The notes below the pieces were generated by a model. That model had not been told where the DNA came from. It did no database searches and was given only the letters and a program-made list of their open reading frames with translations. Positions 32,312 through 41,890 of a stretch of DNA of 64,000 nucleotides are shown in pieces (position 1 is the first letter of the stretch; the number at the start of each line of letters is the position of its first letter). A program made the translations under genes and the position numbers. The stretch covers positions 10,441,390 to 10,505,389 of the forward strand of contig NC_061816.1 of the NCBI RefSeq assembly GCF_021462225.1, read 5' to 3'. Source of the DNA: Girardinichthys multiradiatus (Eukaryota > Chordata > Actinopteri > Cyprinodontiformes > Goodeidae).

Positions 32312-33780
32312 ACATTCAAGACCAAGTTTCTTCTGTCATCAAGCAAAACCTGTTTCATCAACCGAGTGACTGCAGTATAGGGTCATCCACCAAAAGTATT
32401 AACTATCAACGTTGAACACTTGAACAAAAGTGGATCAGGTTATCTCTGATTATTATTATTTTTTATTTCTGGCAAAAAAATAGATTTCATCTATCAGTTC
32501 ACTTTACAATTCTATAGTGCAACAAAATTTTCAAGAAGTGTTTGTTTACATAGCAACTAGGTGAGTGGTCACACACATCTTCCTTAGAAAATCTCCTTCC
32601 TGTCTCTCATTTCTTACTAACTTAACTCACTAACTAACTTTATCTGTCTGTGTGTGTATGTGTTACTCTTTTTGTGTAAATTCATTTTCTCAACTCATTT
32701 TAGTGAGTGAGAGAAGTAAATCTCTTACAAATATTAATAGATGTACAAAAATAGACATAAACTAATCATAGTTTCACTGGTTGTTCTCAGTTCATGGCGT
32801 GAGGAGGAAAAATTTGCTGCAATTATTTGACATTTTGGCTTTCTCTCTGTATGAATAGATCTCTCCTTCACCATCATTGATTGCTCTCTCTCTGGTCATC
32901 ACAGAAATTCAAGACAATTCAGGTACATTTTTTATTTTACTTGTTGAACACACACACAGGTTACAGCTTGCTTTAGCAGCAATTTGAAACTTAGCATACA
33001 AGCGAATTTGCAATACAATATTGCAAATTCATATATCATAAAATTGATTGATAAAGATGAAATAGGTTACATTTGAAATAAATTTTTTTTTCCTGTGTTT
33101 AATGTGTCATTATGTGTGCAACATTTAGTCTCCCTGTTGGTTAAAACGGTTTTCCTTGTGTTTTTGTTTCCTGGTGTACTTTGTGTGGCCCACATACTCA
33201 GAACGACAACATTGATGCGAAAAGAGAGTGCCTCCGTCAGGCGCTGTCAGACTACCTGAACAAAGACCCGGAGAAAGTGGTGAAAGAACGCATGGTATGT
33301 AATTTATAATTTTCCTTATATTTACATCTTACAAAAGAAAATGCAATTATAGATCACACATTATGTTAATTAAGTAGATGTTTTGTTTAGTCATTTGGCC
33401 TTTGAAGCAAAACAAAATCTGTTGATTTTTATGATGATATTTATGTTTTTGTTTACTTTTTTCAGGACTCTGATGTTGACAAGGGTTAAGCTGAAATGGA
33501 GACTGTCTTCGGAGTATTTGTGATTCGCAGAGAAGGTGCAGAACGTGATGATGGTCCAGAGGATGTGGGCATCATTTTGGAGGGGGTACAAGTCCTCAAT
33601 GAGCTGGGTAATGTACCAGTAGCAGTTGCAATGCTGTTCACTTTAGTTTATGCACTCAATCTCAGCTACCCCCCAGAGTGGAAATACACTTTCGAAGCTC
33701 TGCAGAAACTCATCATGGGGCTTGATGGACAGAGGTTGTCTAAGAAACTGCAGGTGCTGAAAACCCTACTTACGTGTTAA
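32312..33780 (+). pseudogene. SAMD3-like multicopy fish protein, spliced C-terminal exons, nonsense codon
   Basis: At least three exon-like pieces with proper splice signals. (1) 32312 onward, after ttttatcacag, reads DIQDQVSSVIKQNLFHQPSD; no clear donor ends it. (2) 33202-33294, 31 codons between cag and gtatgt, reads AKRECLRQALSDYLNKDPEK and ends KERM. (3) 33466-33780, after ttttttcag, reads DSDVDKG, then an in-frame TAA (33487-33489), then an open stretch with TVFGVFVIRREGAE, EDVGIILEGVQVL, LVYALNLSYPP and YTFEALQKLI to a TAA at 33778. Pieces 2 and 3 resemble the last exons of the large uncharacterised teleost family labelled sterile alpha motif domain-containing protein 3-like; that is memory, not a search. 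Function is unknown. The TAA, probably from CAA, and missing upstream exons suggest a decayed or captured fragment. Confidence 0.6.
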
Positions 33781-33961
33781 CATTTTGTAGGGTAGCTGTT
33801 AGTGGTCTTCAACAACGAAAGTATCCCAGAGTCATGTTGGGGAGGCAGGTAGGGAGTCGTTCAGTCAATATTAGTGTTTTAAAATGACAGTCTGTTTTTA
33901 TGTTTCAATGCTCCCAGTTGTTGCAAAACTGTGGAGAAGCTTTCTGATCTGTGTTAATCTA

Positions 33962-35571
33962 CAGGTCCTTCTCAAAATATTAGCATATTGTGATGAAGTT
34001 CATTACTTTCCATAATGTCATGATGAAAATTTAACATTCATATATTTTAGATTCATTGCACACTAACTGAAATATTTCAGGTCTTTTATTGTCTTAATAC
34101 GGATGATTTTGGCATACAGCTCATGAAAACCCAAAATTCCTATCTCACAAAATTAGCATATCATTAAAAGGGTCTCTAAACGAGCTATGAACCTAATCAT
34201 CTGAATCAACGAGTTAACTCTAAACACCTGCAAAAGATTCCTGAGGCCTTTAAAACTCCCAGCCTGGTTCATCACTCAAAACCCCAATCATGGGTAAGAC
34301 TGCCGACCTGACTGCTGTCCAGAAGGCCACTGTTGACACCCTCAAGCAAGAGGGTAAGACACAGAAAGAAATTTCTGAACGAATAGTCTGTTCCCAGAGT
34401 GCTGTATCAAGGTACCTCAGTGGGAAGTCTGTGGGAAGGAAAAAGTGTGGCAGAAAACGCTGCACAACAAGAAGAGGTGACCGGACCCTGAGGAAGATTG
34501 TGGAGAAGGGCCGATTCCAGAACTTGGGGGACCTGCGGAAGCAGTGGACTGAGTCTGGAGTAGAAACATCCAGAGCCACCGTGCACAGGCGTGTGCAGGA
34601 AATGGGCTACAGGTGCCGCATTCCCCAGGTCAAGCCACTTTTGAACCAGAAACAGCGGCAGAAGCACCTGACCTGGGCTACAGAGAAGCAGCACTGGACT
34701 GTTGCTCAGTGGTCCAAAGTACTTTTTTCGGATGAAAGCAAATTCTGCATGTCATTCAGAAATCAAGGTGCCAGAGTCTGGAGGAAAACTGGGGAGAAGG
34801 AAATGCCAAAATGCCAGAAGTCCAGTGTCAAGTACCCACAGTCAGTGATGGTCTGGGGTGCCGTGTCAGCTGCTGGTGTTGGTCCACTGTGTTTTATCAA
34901 GGGCAGGGTCAATGCAGCTAGCTATCAGGAGATTTTGGAGCACTTCATGCTTCCATCTGCTGAAAAGCTTTATGGAGATGAAGATTTCATTTTTCAGCAC
35001 GACCTGGCACCTGCTCACAGTGTCAAAACCACTGGTAAATGGTTTACTGACCATGGTATCACTGTGCTCAATTGGCCTGCCAACTCTCCTGACCTGAACC
35101 CCATAGAGAATCTGTGGGATATTGTGAAGAGAACGTTGAGAGACTCAAGACCCAACACTCTGGATGAGCTAAAGGCCGCTATCGAAGCATCCTGGGCCTC
35201 CATAAGACCCCAGCAGTGCCACAGGCTGATTGCCTCCATGCCACGCCGCATTGAAGCAGTCATTTCTGCAAAAGGATTCCCGACCAAGTATTGAGTGCAT
35301 AACTGTACATGATTATTTGAAGGTTGACGTTTTTTGTATTAAAAACACTTTTCTTTTATTGGTCGGATGAAATATGCTAATTTTGTGAGATAGGAATTTT
35401 GGGTTTCCATGAGCTATATGCCAAAATCATCCGTATTAAGACAATAAAAGACCTGAAATATTTCAGTTAGTGTGCAATGAATCTAAAATATATGAATGTT
35501 AAATTTTCATCATGACATTATGGAAAATAATTAACTTTATCACAATATGCTAATATTTTGAGAAGGACCTG
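33962..35571 (+). mobile_element. Tc1 DD34E element, copy 2 (1610 bp, apparently intact)
   Basis: CAGGTCCTTCTCAAAATATT ends in inverted orientation, with TA at 33960-33961 and 35572-35573. Same length as copy 1. The transposase frame is uninterrupted. It sits in the 3' flank of the SAMD3-like exons and is the best candidate in the window for a mobile, self-sufficient member of this family. Confidence 0.95.
34290..35294 (+). CDS. Tc1-family transposase, DD34E, 334 aa, intact
   Basis: Cut-and-paste transposase for the 1610-bp family, expected to act in the nucleus on the ~200-bp inverted ends. The start MGKTADLTAV is shared by all three copies. Residues ~1-110 form paired-type helix-turn-helix DNA binding, with AT-hook-like GRKKCGRKR at 49-57. 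Catalytic triad: D148 (LFSDES), D238 (FQHDLAPAH) and E273 (SPDLNPIENLW), with 34 residues between the last two. The C-terminus is SMPRRIEAVISAKGFPTKY. Differences from the two broken copies include V33 in ERIVCSQ (they have G), N78 in GRFQNLG (T in copy 1) and W262 in NWPANSP; V33 lies in the second helix-turn-helix and could weaken DNA binding. Length is normal for Tc1 enzymes (about 340). Confidence 0.94.
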   Translation: MGKTADLTAVQKATVDTLKQEGKTQKEISERIVCSQSAVSRYLSGKSVGRKKCGRKRCTTRRGDRTLRKIVEKGRFQNLGDLRKQWTESGVETSRATVHRRVQEMGYRCRIPQVKPLLNQKQRQKHLTWATEKQHWTVAQWSKVLFSDESKFCMSFRNQGARVWRKTGEKEMPKCQKSSVKYPQSVMVWGAVSAAGVGPLCFIKGRVNAASYQEILEHFMLPSAEKLYGDEDFIFQHDLAPAHSVKTTGKWFTDHGITVLNWPANSPDLNPIENLWDIVKRTLRDSRPNTLDELKAAIEASWASIRPQQCHRLIASMPRRIEAVISAKGFPTKY

Positions 35572-35678
35572 TATTTCTGTGTTAACAATGCTTCAAATTG
35601 TTGCCTTGTTTGAATTTGAAGGACATGTGTATGAGTATTTCAGACTATTTTTCCATTAAAAAAGAAAGATGACAAAAG

Positions 35679-37759
35679 GTAAATCTGTTTCATCTGATTT
35701 TGAATTTTAAAATGAGACTGAATTTTAAGCATTGCATATTATAGCATTGAAATACTCGTACTCATCATCTTTTGCTTCATCCGGGACCGGGTTGTAGGGG
35801 CAGCACACTCTGTAGAGTTGCCCAGACGTCCCTCTCCCCAGACACCTCCTCCGGTTCCTCCAGGGGGAGCCCAAGGTGTTCCCAGGCCAGCCGAGAGACA
35901 TAGTCCCTCCAGCGTGTCCTGGGCCGTCCCCTGGACCTCCTCCCAGTGGGACGTGCCTGGAACACCTCCCGAGGAAGGTATCCAGGAGGCATCCGGTATA
36001 GATGCCCGAGCCACCTCAACTGGCTCCTCTCGATGTGGAGGAGCAGCGTCTCTACTCCGAGCTCCTCCCGGATGGCTGAGCTCCTCAACCTATCTCTAAG
36101 GGAGTGCCCGGCCACCCTACGGAGGAAGCTCATTTCAGCCGCTTGTATCCGGGATCTCGTTCTTTCAGTCATGACCCAAAGTTCATGGCCATAGGTGAGG
36201 GTAGGAACGTAGACCGTCCGGTAAATCGAGAGCTTCACTTTTTGGCTCAGCTCTCTCTTCACCACAATGGACCAGCACAGTGTCCCCATTACTGCGGCAG
36301 CCGCACCGATCTGTCTGTCGATCTCCCGCTTGTACAGAGACCGGATGGCCCCTAATAAAGCCCTGAGTACCCTAATTGAGGTACTCAGGGCGGATCTCAT
36401 CCAACCCTGAAGCCCTGGAGCTTTTAAACCACCGCAGTGACTTCAGCCTGGGTGATGAATGAGTCCAACTCCAAGTCCCCAGCCTCTGTTTCTATCAGGG
36501 AATGCGTGACGGCAGGATTGAGGAGATCCTCGAAGTACTCCTTCCACGGCCCGTGTTTTTGCCTCTGCCACAGCTCGGGCCGCGGCACGCTTGGCCTCAC
36601 AGTACCTCTCAGGAGTCCCACAAGCCAACCACAGCCGATAGGACCCTTCAGCTTACTGCCGGTGTCCACCACCAGGTTCGGGGATTGCTGCCACGACAGG
36701 CACCACAGAACGTACGGGCGCAGCTACGGGCGGCAGCATCGACAATAGATGCGGAGAACATGGTCCGCTCGGACTCTTTCTCCAACATCCCCCAAAATCT
36801 GGTCAAAGTTCTCCTGGAGGTGGGAGTTGAAGTCACATGCCTCAATTTTGTGGTCCTCATGAAGGTGTCTTGAACCGCTCTTTGTCTGACCCATCACCTA
36901 GAGCCTGTTTGCCATGGGAGACCCTACCAGGGGCATTTAGGCCCCAGACAACATAGCCTCTAGGATCATTCGAGCACTTAAACCCTTCCACCACGTTATG
37001 GTGGCGGTTCATGGTTGAAGATTTGAATTTTTTTACACTGAAATTAAACCTTCCTATCTTTATTAGTGAATTTTCACCTGTATTTTTCAGTATTTTCACA
37101 TTCAAAATCAAAATTAAATTAAAAAAAAAAATGACATTGAAATGAATGAAGTTTGTGAAAATACAAAGTTTAGATTTCAGTTGCTAAATTTTCAAGACGC
37201 CAAATTCAACCAGCAAAATTCAGCATCAACATACAACGTCTTAAATTCATGAAAACAGCTGAGATTCTAGATCAAGTCAAACCAATATCCAGCCTGTTTA
37301 TTAGGTCTTAATGTAAAACAAACCGAAATTGTGTCAGCGTTGCTGGAGATGATAGCTGACTAACAGAAACAGCTGGACAGATGAGTTACCAGCTGTTCAC
37401 TTTATAGAAAACAGTTTTACATGAAACCCTGATGAAAAGGCTGGATATTGGTTCAACTTGATCTATAATCTATTGCTTTTCCCTGGGATCTCAGCTGTTT
37501 CAAGTTGAATTTTAGACTGCATATTTCAACACTGAAATTTTGACTGCTTGTTAGAATTTCTATTAGAATTATTTTATTAGAATTTTTTGAAACATGAAAT
37601 TTCGATTCCGAATATGAAAATAGTGAAACATTTCTATTGAAAATTTGAAGCAGTAAATTCAGGGTAAAAGCAATTCAGGTACACAATTTCAATGCATTAA
37701 TATTCACTGGTAACAATTCTACTTCATTTTTAATTCAAAATCAGATGAAACAGATTTAC
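35679..37759. mobile_element. Fold-back type element with long imperfect inverted repeats, split by Rex3
   Basis: The outer ends are a perfect 28-bp inverted repeat (35679-35706 and 37732-37759, starting GTAAATCTGTTTCATCTGAT). Further in, 37254-37295 and 37438-37471 form another inverted pair containing accaatatccagcct with few mismatches. The arms between are rich in gaattt/aaattc and pair imperfectly. Without the inserted Rex3 (about 35754-37015) the element is about 820 bp and could fold almost end to end. No coding frame. The target duplication was not identified. Confidence 0.65.
35754..37015 (-). pseudogene. Rex3-type LINE with internal deletions
   Basis: Minus-strand copy. The 3' end near 35754 has an AGTAC-type tail. 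The C-terminal RT part is open at 35777-36400 (KREIDRQIGAA to PLQPGPG), then the sequence jumps: the whole central RT including FADD is missing, so GAIRSLYK is joined directly to REIDRQ. A second junction at 36360-36392 joins RALLGAIRS to the region before EIRPEYLK and contains an 11-bp inverted repeat. Further deletions follow up to the 5' leader, whose end is near 37015 (ccaccacgttatggtgg). Non-functional. It retains both the 5' leader and the 3' end, so it was probably a long insertion that lost its middle. Confidence 0.85.
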
Positions 37760-38224
37760 GCCGTAAATAGAGGGCTCTGTAGTATACGGATTCATTTTGA
37801 GAATTGTATTATTTATTTCAAATTCATTGATGCACAAGAATGCACTTTTATTTTTATTGTATTTAAATTTTTTGTAGAGTCAGATGTTTTTCTATGTTTG
37901 CCTCTTCATAGGGAATAAAGTTTAATGTCAAGAAATCCTGTTTGCTTTAAGGTGTTTTTTTCCTAACTTGATATCAACTATCATAAACTAGGATGACAAA
38001 TTTTTATATTGTTTAAAACAAATATTGATGTCAGAATTGACTTATTGAATTATTATTATTGATTTTCATATGAATGAAACGACTCACAACTAAAGTATTT
38101 GTGATTGTCAAACACACATAAGTCTTGTCTGATCAGCACAATAAATTAGTTGTTTTGTATCATTTTAAAATATAGTTGCAGCTACCCCATTAAAGTGGGT
38201 CATCCACACTTAAATCAAACATGT

Positions 38225-38571
38225 GTGAATATGTTGAACTAACCTTTAAAAATGATGTTGGATTTACCTCTATTCGGCATGTTTACATTAATTTCACTCA
38301 ACAAAACTGTCACTTGCTAAATGAGCGTATTATAATTGGGTGGAAATACTTTCCGTAAATTTTGTATGTTCACCCAACAAAAGATTATTATGTTGGACTT
38401 ACTCCTTGTGATTGAGTAATAATAACACCAACACCTTATGTTGAACCAGCATATTTACATTTATGTCACTTAATAAAACTATTTCTTGCTAAATTAGGGT
38501 ATTATTATTATTGGGTGGAAATACTTTCCATAATTTTTTGATGTTCACCCAACAAATAATTTTTTTGAGTG
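38225..38571. repeat. Subterminal tandem pair (~175-bp units) at the right end of the 7.68-kb element
   Basis: Both units contain gcat(g/a)tttacatt, cttgctaaat, gggtggaaatactttcc and atgttcacccaacaaa in the same order; the gggtggaaatactttcc blocks start at about 38338 and 38513. Repeated subterminal motifs are often transposase-binding sites. The left end of the element has only a single gattgggtg echo. Confidence 0.7.
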
Positions 38572-38826
38572 TACTTCAAGTTGTCAGTAGGTTCTATTTA
38601 AGTGGCTTCCTAATTGCACACCTCTGGCAGATATCAGTCCTGGGTGTGGTTAGTGAAACTGAACCAAATATTGTGGCTTTTCTTTGGTTAAGTTTTTCTC
38701 TGATATTAAAATTAGTTTGTCAACCTGAAAAATTTAAGTAAGACAAAAGAGCAAAAACAGAAAAAGTATTTAAAGGAAAGAGATCCTTTATTACAGCTCT
38801 ATCCAGTTTTGCCATTTGTAACACTT

Positions 38827-38886
38827 AACTAATTAACCACTAATTAACCCCCCAACGAGTTTAACTCGTTAGGTGGTTAATTAGTT
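38827..38886. repeat. Nested inverted repeat (possible cruciform)
   Basis: Outer arms AACTAATTAACCAC (38827-38840) and its complement (38873-38886); inner arms AACGAGT (38854-38860) and ACTCGTT (38864-38870). It lies about 55 bp outside the end of the Tc1 relic. Confidence 0.8.
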
Positions 38887-38889
38887 GGG

Positions 38890-40865
38890 CTGTCTGTTGG
38901 GGTAGCATCTGCAGTCAGCTGCTTCACAAATATGATGCTTGTTTCATGCCATCTTTCGCATTTTGTAGCGTAAAGAAAAATCATCCTGTGAAGTAGAGCA
39001 CAATGTAAAAATGATGTTTGTATGCAAGTTTCTTGAAAGAAACCAGTAAGCACTGCTTAAACAAATACAAAGGACCATTCATAACACTTCAGCTAATTTG
39101 GGTTTCATTTTAAAACATATTTCCACATTTAATAAACCTCCTTTTCAAACGTGAATGTTGCTTGCTGACAAAAGTCAACATTTGTTTTTGTAAAACCATG
39201 TTTTGTCAAGCCTGCTTAAAAAAATTAATTGAAACTCTCCACAGAGTTGATTGTAATGCACCCTAATTTCCTTCAGCTATCGGTGGAGCATAAACGGACA
39301 AACATTTCCATAATGTGTCCATGTGAATAGACAGTTTAGATCGCTGTTTGTTAGCAATGTTTGTTTGCTTGCTTATTGTGTTCATGGAGACAAATATGAG
39401 GCATGTCTTTTTATGCAGCTTCTTCATTCCTTGTTAGTTGTTTGCCATTATGATAACAAGGATCCATTTGATGTTAGTGGGCCTTTTATCTTCAAATGAG
39501 CCATTTAAATGTCATTACTGTTGGGTCTGTGTGTGCGTGTGTGTGATCATTACACTTACAAGGCCCATTCAACTCGTGTCATTTTTTTTCCTACAAGCTG
39601 AAATTAGTAGCATTCACTCTGTGATGCTGTAACAGTGACAATATTCATGTTGAAAGATTGTTTTTTCGAAATAAACTTCACCTTTTGTCTGTTTCCCTCT
39701 TTATGATTGTTTAGAGAGAAATCAATAGGCCAGAGTATAATAACTCTGGAAATTGATCCTATTTAGCTGCATTTTTAAGAGGTAGAACGTCATTAATTTC
39801 TGTATACACCACACATCTTTAAAAGCTTACAAAAAATCTCCCAGTTAGTCTGATTTGCTGTTGAAACATATTGTTCTGTGATCTGTGATAACACAAAACA
39901 GGAGATGAGCTGATTCTATAGGGGTTTATACATTTAGATTCAAAATTATTCTTACCCCTGGAAGATTTAGAATTAAAATGATTTTCATTCAACCAATTTG
40001 TTTTCTGATTGGTAAAAAACAGCATGCTAAGAATGATTTATGTGTTTCAATAATCAATAGAAACGCCATTCCGATGCATTGCTGCAGTAAAGCGCTTCTT
40101 CTTGTTAACTAAAGATTTTTGAATTAATTTCAGTTCAGTTCTTATGAAAATATTTATGAAATCCAAAAGGACAATAAACTGACTGTGAAATCATTTCTAT
40201 AGGTGACAAACTATATCTAAAGGTAGTTTGATTAGTTTTACAGAAAACCTGTTCTGGAAACCTTAATTAGCAGGAAGTCTGGATTCTTCATTCTGCTATG
40301 GTAGCTTCATGTCTGTTGAGGACTCACCTTCAGAAACCAAACACTCTCTGTCTGCTTGCTGGTATAGGACAGCCCCATAGTGGACTGCTAGTAATTTAGG
40401 ACATCCTTTCTGGCAGGTGGAGATGACAGGATGTCGTCTTTTAGTCCGTTCTATGTAATTTGCTTGTTTTACGATCAGCTATTGAGCTGCTGGACTGCAA
40501 GAGCAGGGAAGAAATGGATTGTGTCTGTCTTTCTTTCTCTTTCACTCTGCCTATCTTCTTCCCTTCCTCTCTCATCCATTTGATGTGGGTTTGTTCTCCT
40601 ATTGTTGCCATTGTGTTTCTCAGCTCAGCTCAGTGGCCTCAGAGTTAAAAAGAAAATCACAGGCTGCAACCAACACGGAAAGAAAAGCTTAACGTCTAAC
40701 AACACTGACCTACAAAATGAAGGAAAACTGTATCCAGGCCTAGTTTCAAGTGTAAAAGCTGCAAAATGTGAGGAATCAGGATTTACTGATTATATTCCAA
40801 AGTGGTAAATGTATTTTTTATCTGCACACCCAAAGTAAATCTTATTATTCCATAAATTTGGTTAT
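38890..40865. other. No gene seen; one Tc1-end-like piece
   Basis: About 39945-39990 (aaattattcttacccctgg with agatttagaattaaaa) resembles the end of the Tc1-like family at 49607. About 39220-39520 looks unique and moderately conserved in texture. There is a short (GT)n at about 39529-39545. No coding region. Confidence 0.35.
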
Positions 40866-40869
40866 TTTT

Positions 40870-41890
40870 AATAAAGTGGAAAACACAGGCAATAAGCATT
40901 GAACATGATTACTTTTTAATAGGTATTTAGTGGAAAAGCCCTTTTTAATCAATCATGACAGGCTATGGAGAAAATGCTTGCATGCATTACTCAGATGTGC
41001 TTTTACGTCAATTGTTCCACTCAAACTGTCTAAAAATCCCAAAGGTTGTGGGGGTCTTTTGTATGCACTCTTATATTCAGTTCTTTCCATAGCTTTTCAG
41101 TTGGACTCATCCCAGCAGCTTTATTTGCTTTCTTTGAAACCAAGTGAGTTTCCTTGGCTGTGAGTTTGTGATCATTGTCTTGCTGAAAAAAAAAACATCC
41201 CTGTTTCACCATCAGGTTATTTTCAAGAATATTGTAGTATATCTCTCTATCCTGGCATTCATCCTTCCTTCAATTCTACAAAGTCTTCTGGTAGCATATG
41301 CTGACAAACAGACCAATACTATGATGTTCCCACCTTCAAACTCTGCTGTTGGTATGGTGTTTTTGTGGTGATGTTCAGTACTGTTCCTCTCCCAAACAAG
41401 GTGTGTTCGATGACATCCAACAGTTAAAATTTTGCCTTCTCTGACCAAATTATATTTTACCACTTTGTTTTATCGGCTTGTCCAGATCTTCTGCAGTAAA
41501 CCTTACATGAGCTTCAAACTGCCTTTTCTTCACCAGTGGAGTCTTATGACGTGAGTGTGCAGAGAAGCCATTGCAGTTAATTGCAACACTTATCCTTTAT
41601 AAGGAAAATGTATTTCACACTAGTAACATAAATCTTGGGTGGAGCACCTGGTCATGGCCAGTTTGCGGAGAAATGATGTTCTTTTCACCTCTGGATTATG
41701 GCTCACCTGGACATTCAGAAGTTTAGAAATGCTCCTCTAGTTAATTCTATCAGTATGTTGTACAAGGTCTTGAAAGAGCTCCTTGCTTTTACTCGTCATG
41801 AGATGCTAGTTATGTGACAGCCTGCTAATGAGAAATCTTTTTATAGGCCAGGATTAAACAGCTGATTTTAATTTTGACTGAAAGGAGGCA
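40870..41890 (-). repeat. Tc1-like relic (fourth family), transposase decayed
   Basis: Minus-strand blocks in the correct order: tttcagttggactcatcccag, tttccttggctgtgagtttg with gatcattgtcttgctgaa, ttcatccttccttcaatt, atgatgttcccacc, ttggtatggtgtttttgtggtgatg, and finally gagcacctggtcatggcc near 41645. The translated remnants include CFFFQQDNDHKLTAKETH on the minus strand at about 41150-41210, the second-aspartate region. There are many stops and small deletions. Confidence 0.7.

Larger units (their letters stand above)
30892..38571 (+). mobile_element. 7680-bp TA-flanked element with CACTCAAAAAA ends, carrying SAMD3-like exons
   Basis: The left end CACTCAAAAAAGCC and the right end TTTTTTTGAGTG are inverted copies, flanked by TA at 30890-30891 and 38572-38573. 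Deleting the element restores a continuous Tc1 relic. The right subterminal region has two related ~175-bp units; the left has a promoter-like first exon. Inside are spliced coding fragments (32312-33780) of a SAMD3-like family, an intact Tc1 (33962-35571) and a fold-back element (35679-37759) that holds a Rex3. Without these later arrivals the element is about 4 kb. No transposase of its own was recognised, so it is either non-autonomous or uses an enzyme I cannot identify. The superfamily is unassigned; TA flanks alone do not decide it. Confidence 0.75.
30640..38775 (-). repeat. Old Tc1-like relic split by the 7.68-kb element
   Basis: Only 30640-30889 and 38574-38775 belong to it. The left part holds the N-terminal transposase region in reverse (aaaggttcaccattgttcc, tgtggataattgttctca, gcttgatgtattgctttttgagatct). 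The right part continues exactly where the left stops (cttcaagttgtcag, cctgggtgtggttagtgaaa). An unbroken relative in this window at about 16650-16750 reads through the same junction, which fixes the insertion point and TA duplication of the 7.68-kb element. Confidence 0.75.

Noticed and set aside
38225..38571. CRISPR-like array
   Set aside because: Only two long degenerate units in a eukaryotic transposon end; no short identical repeats with spacers anywhere in the window.
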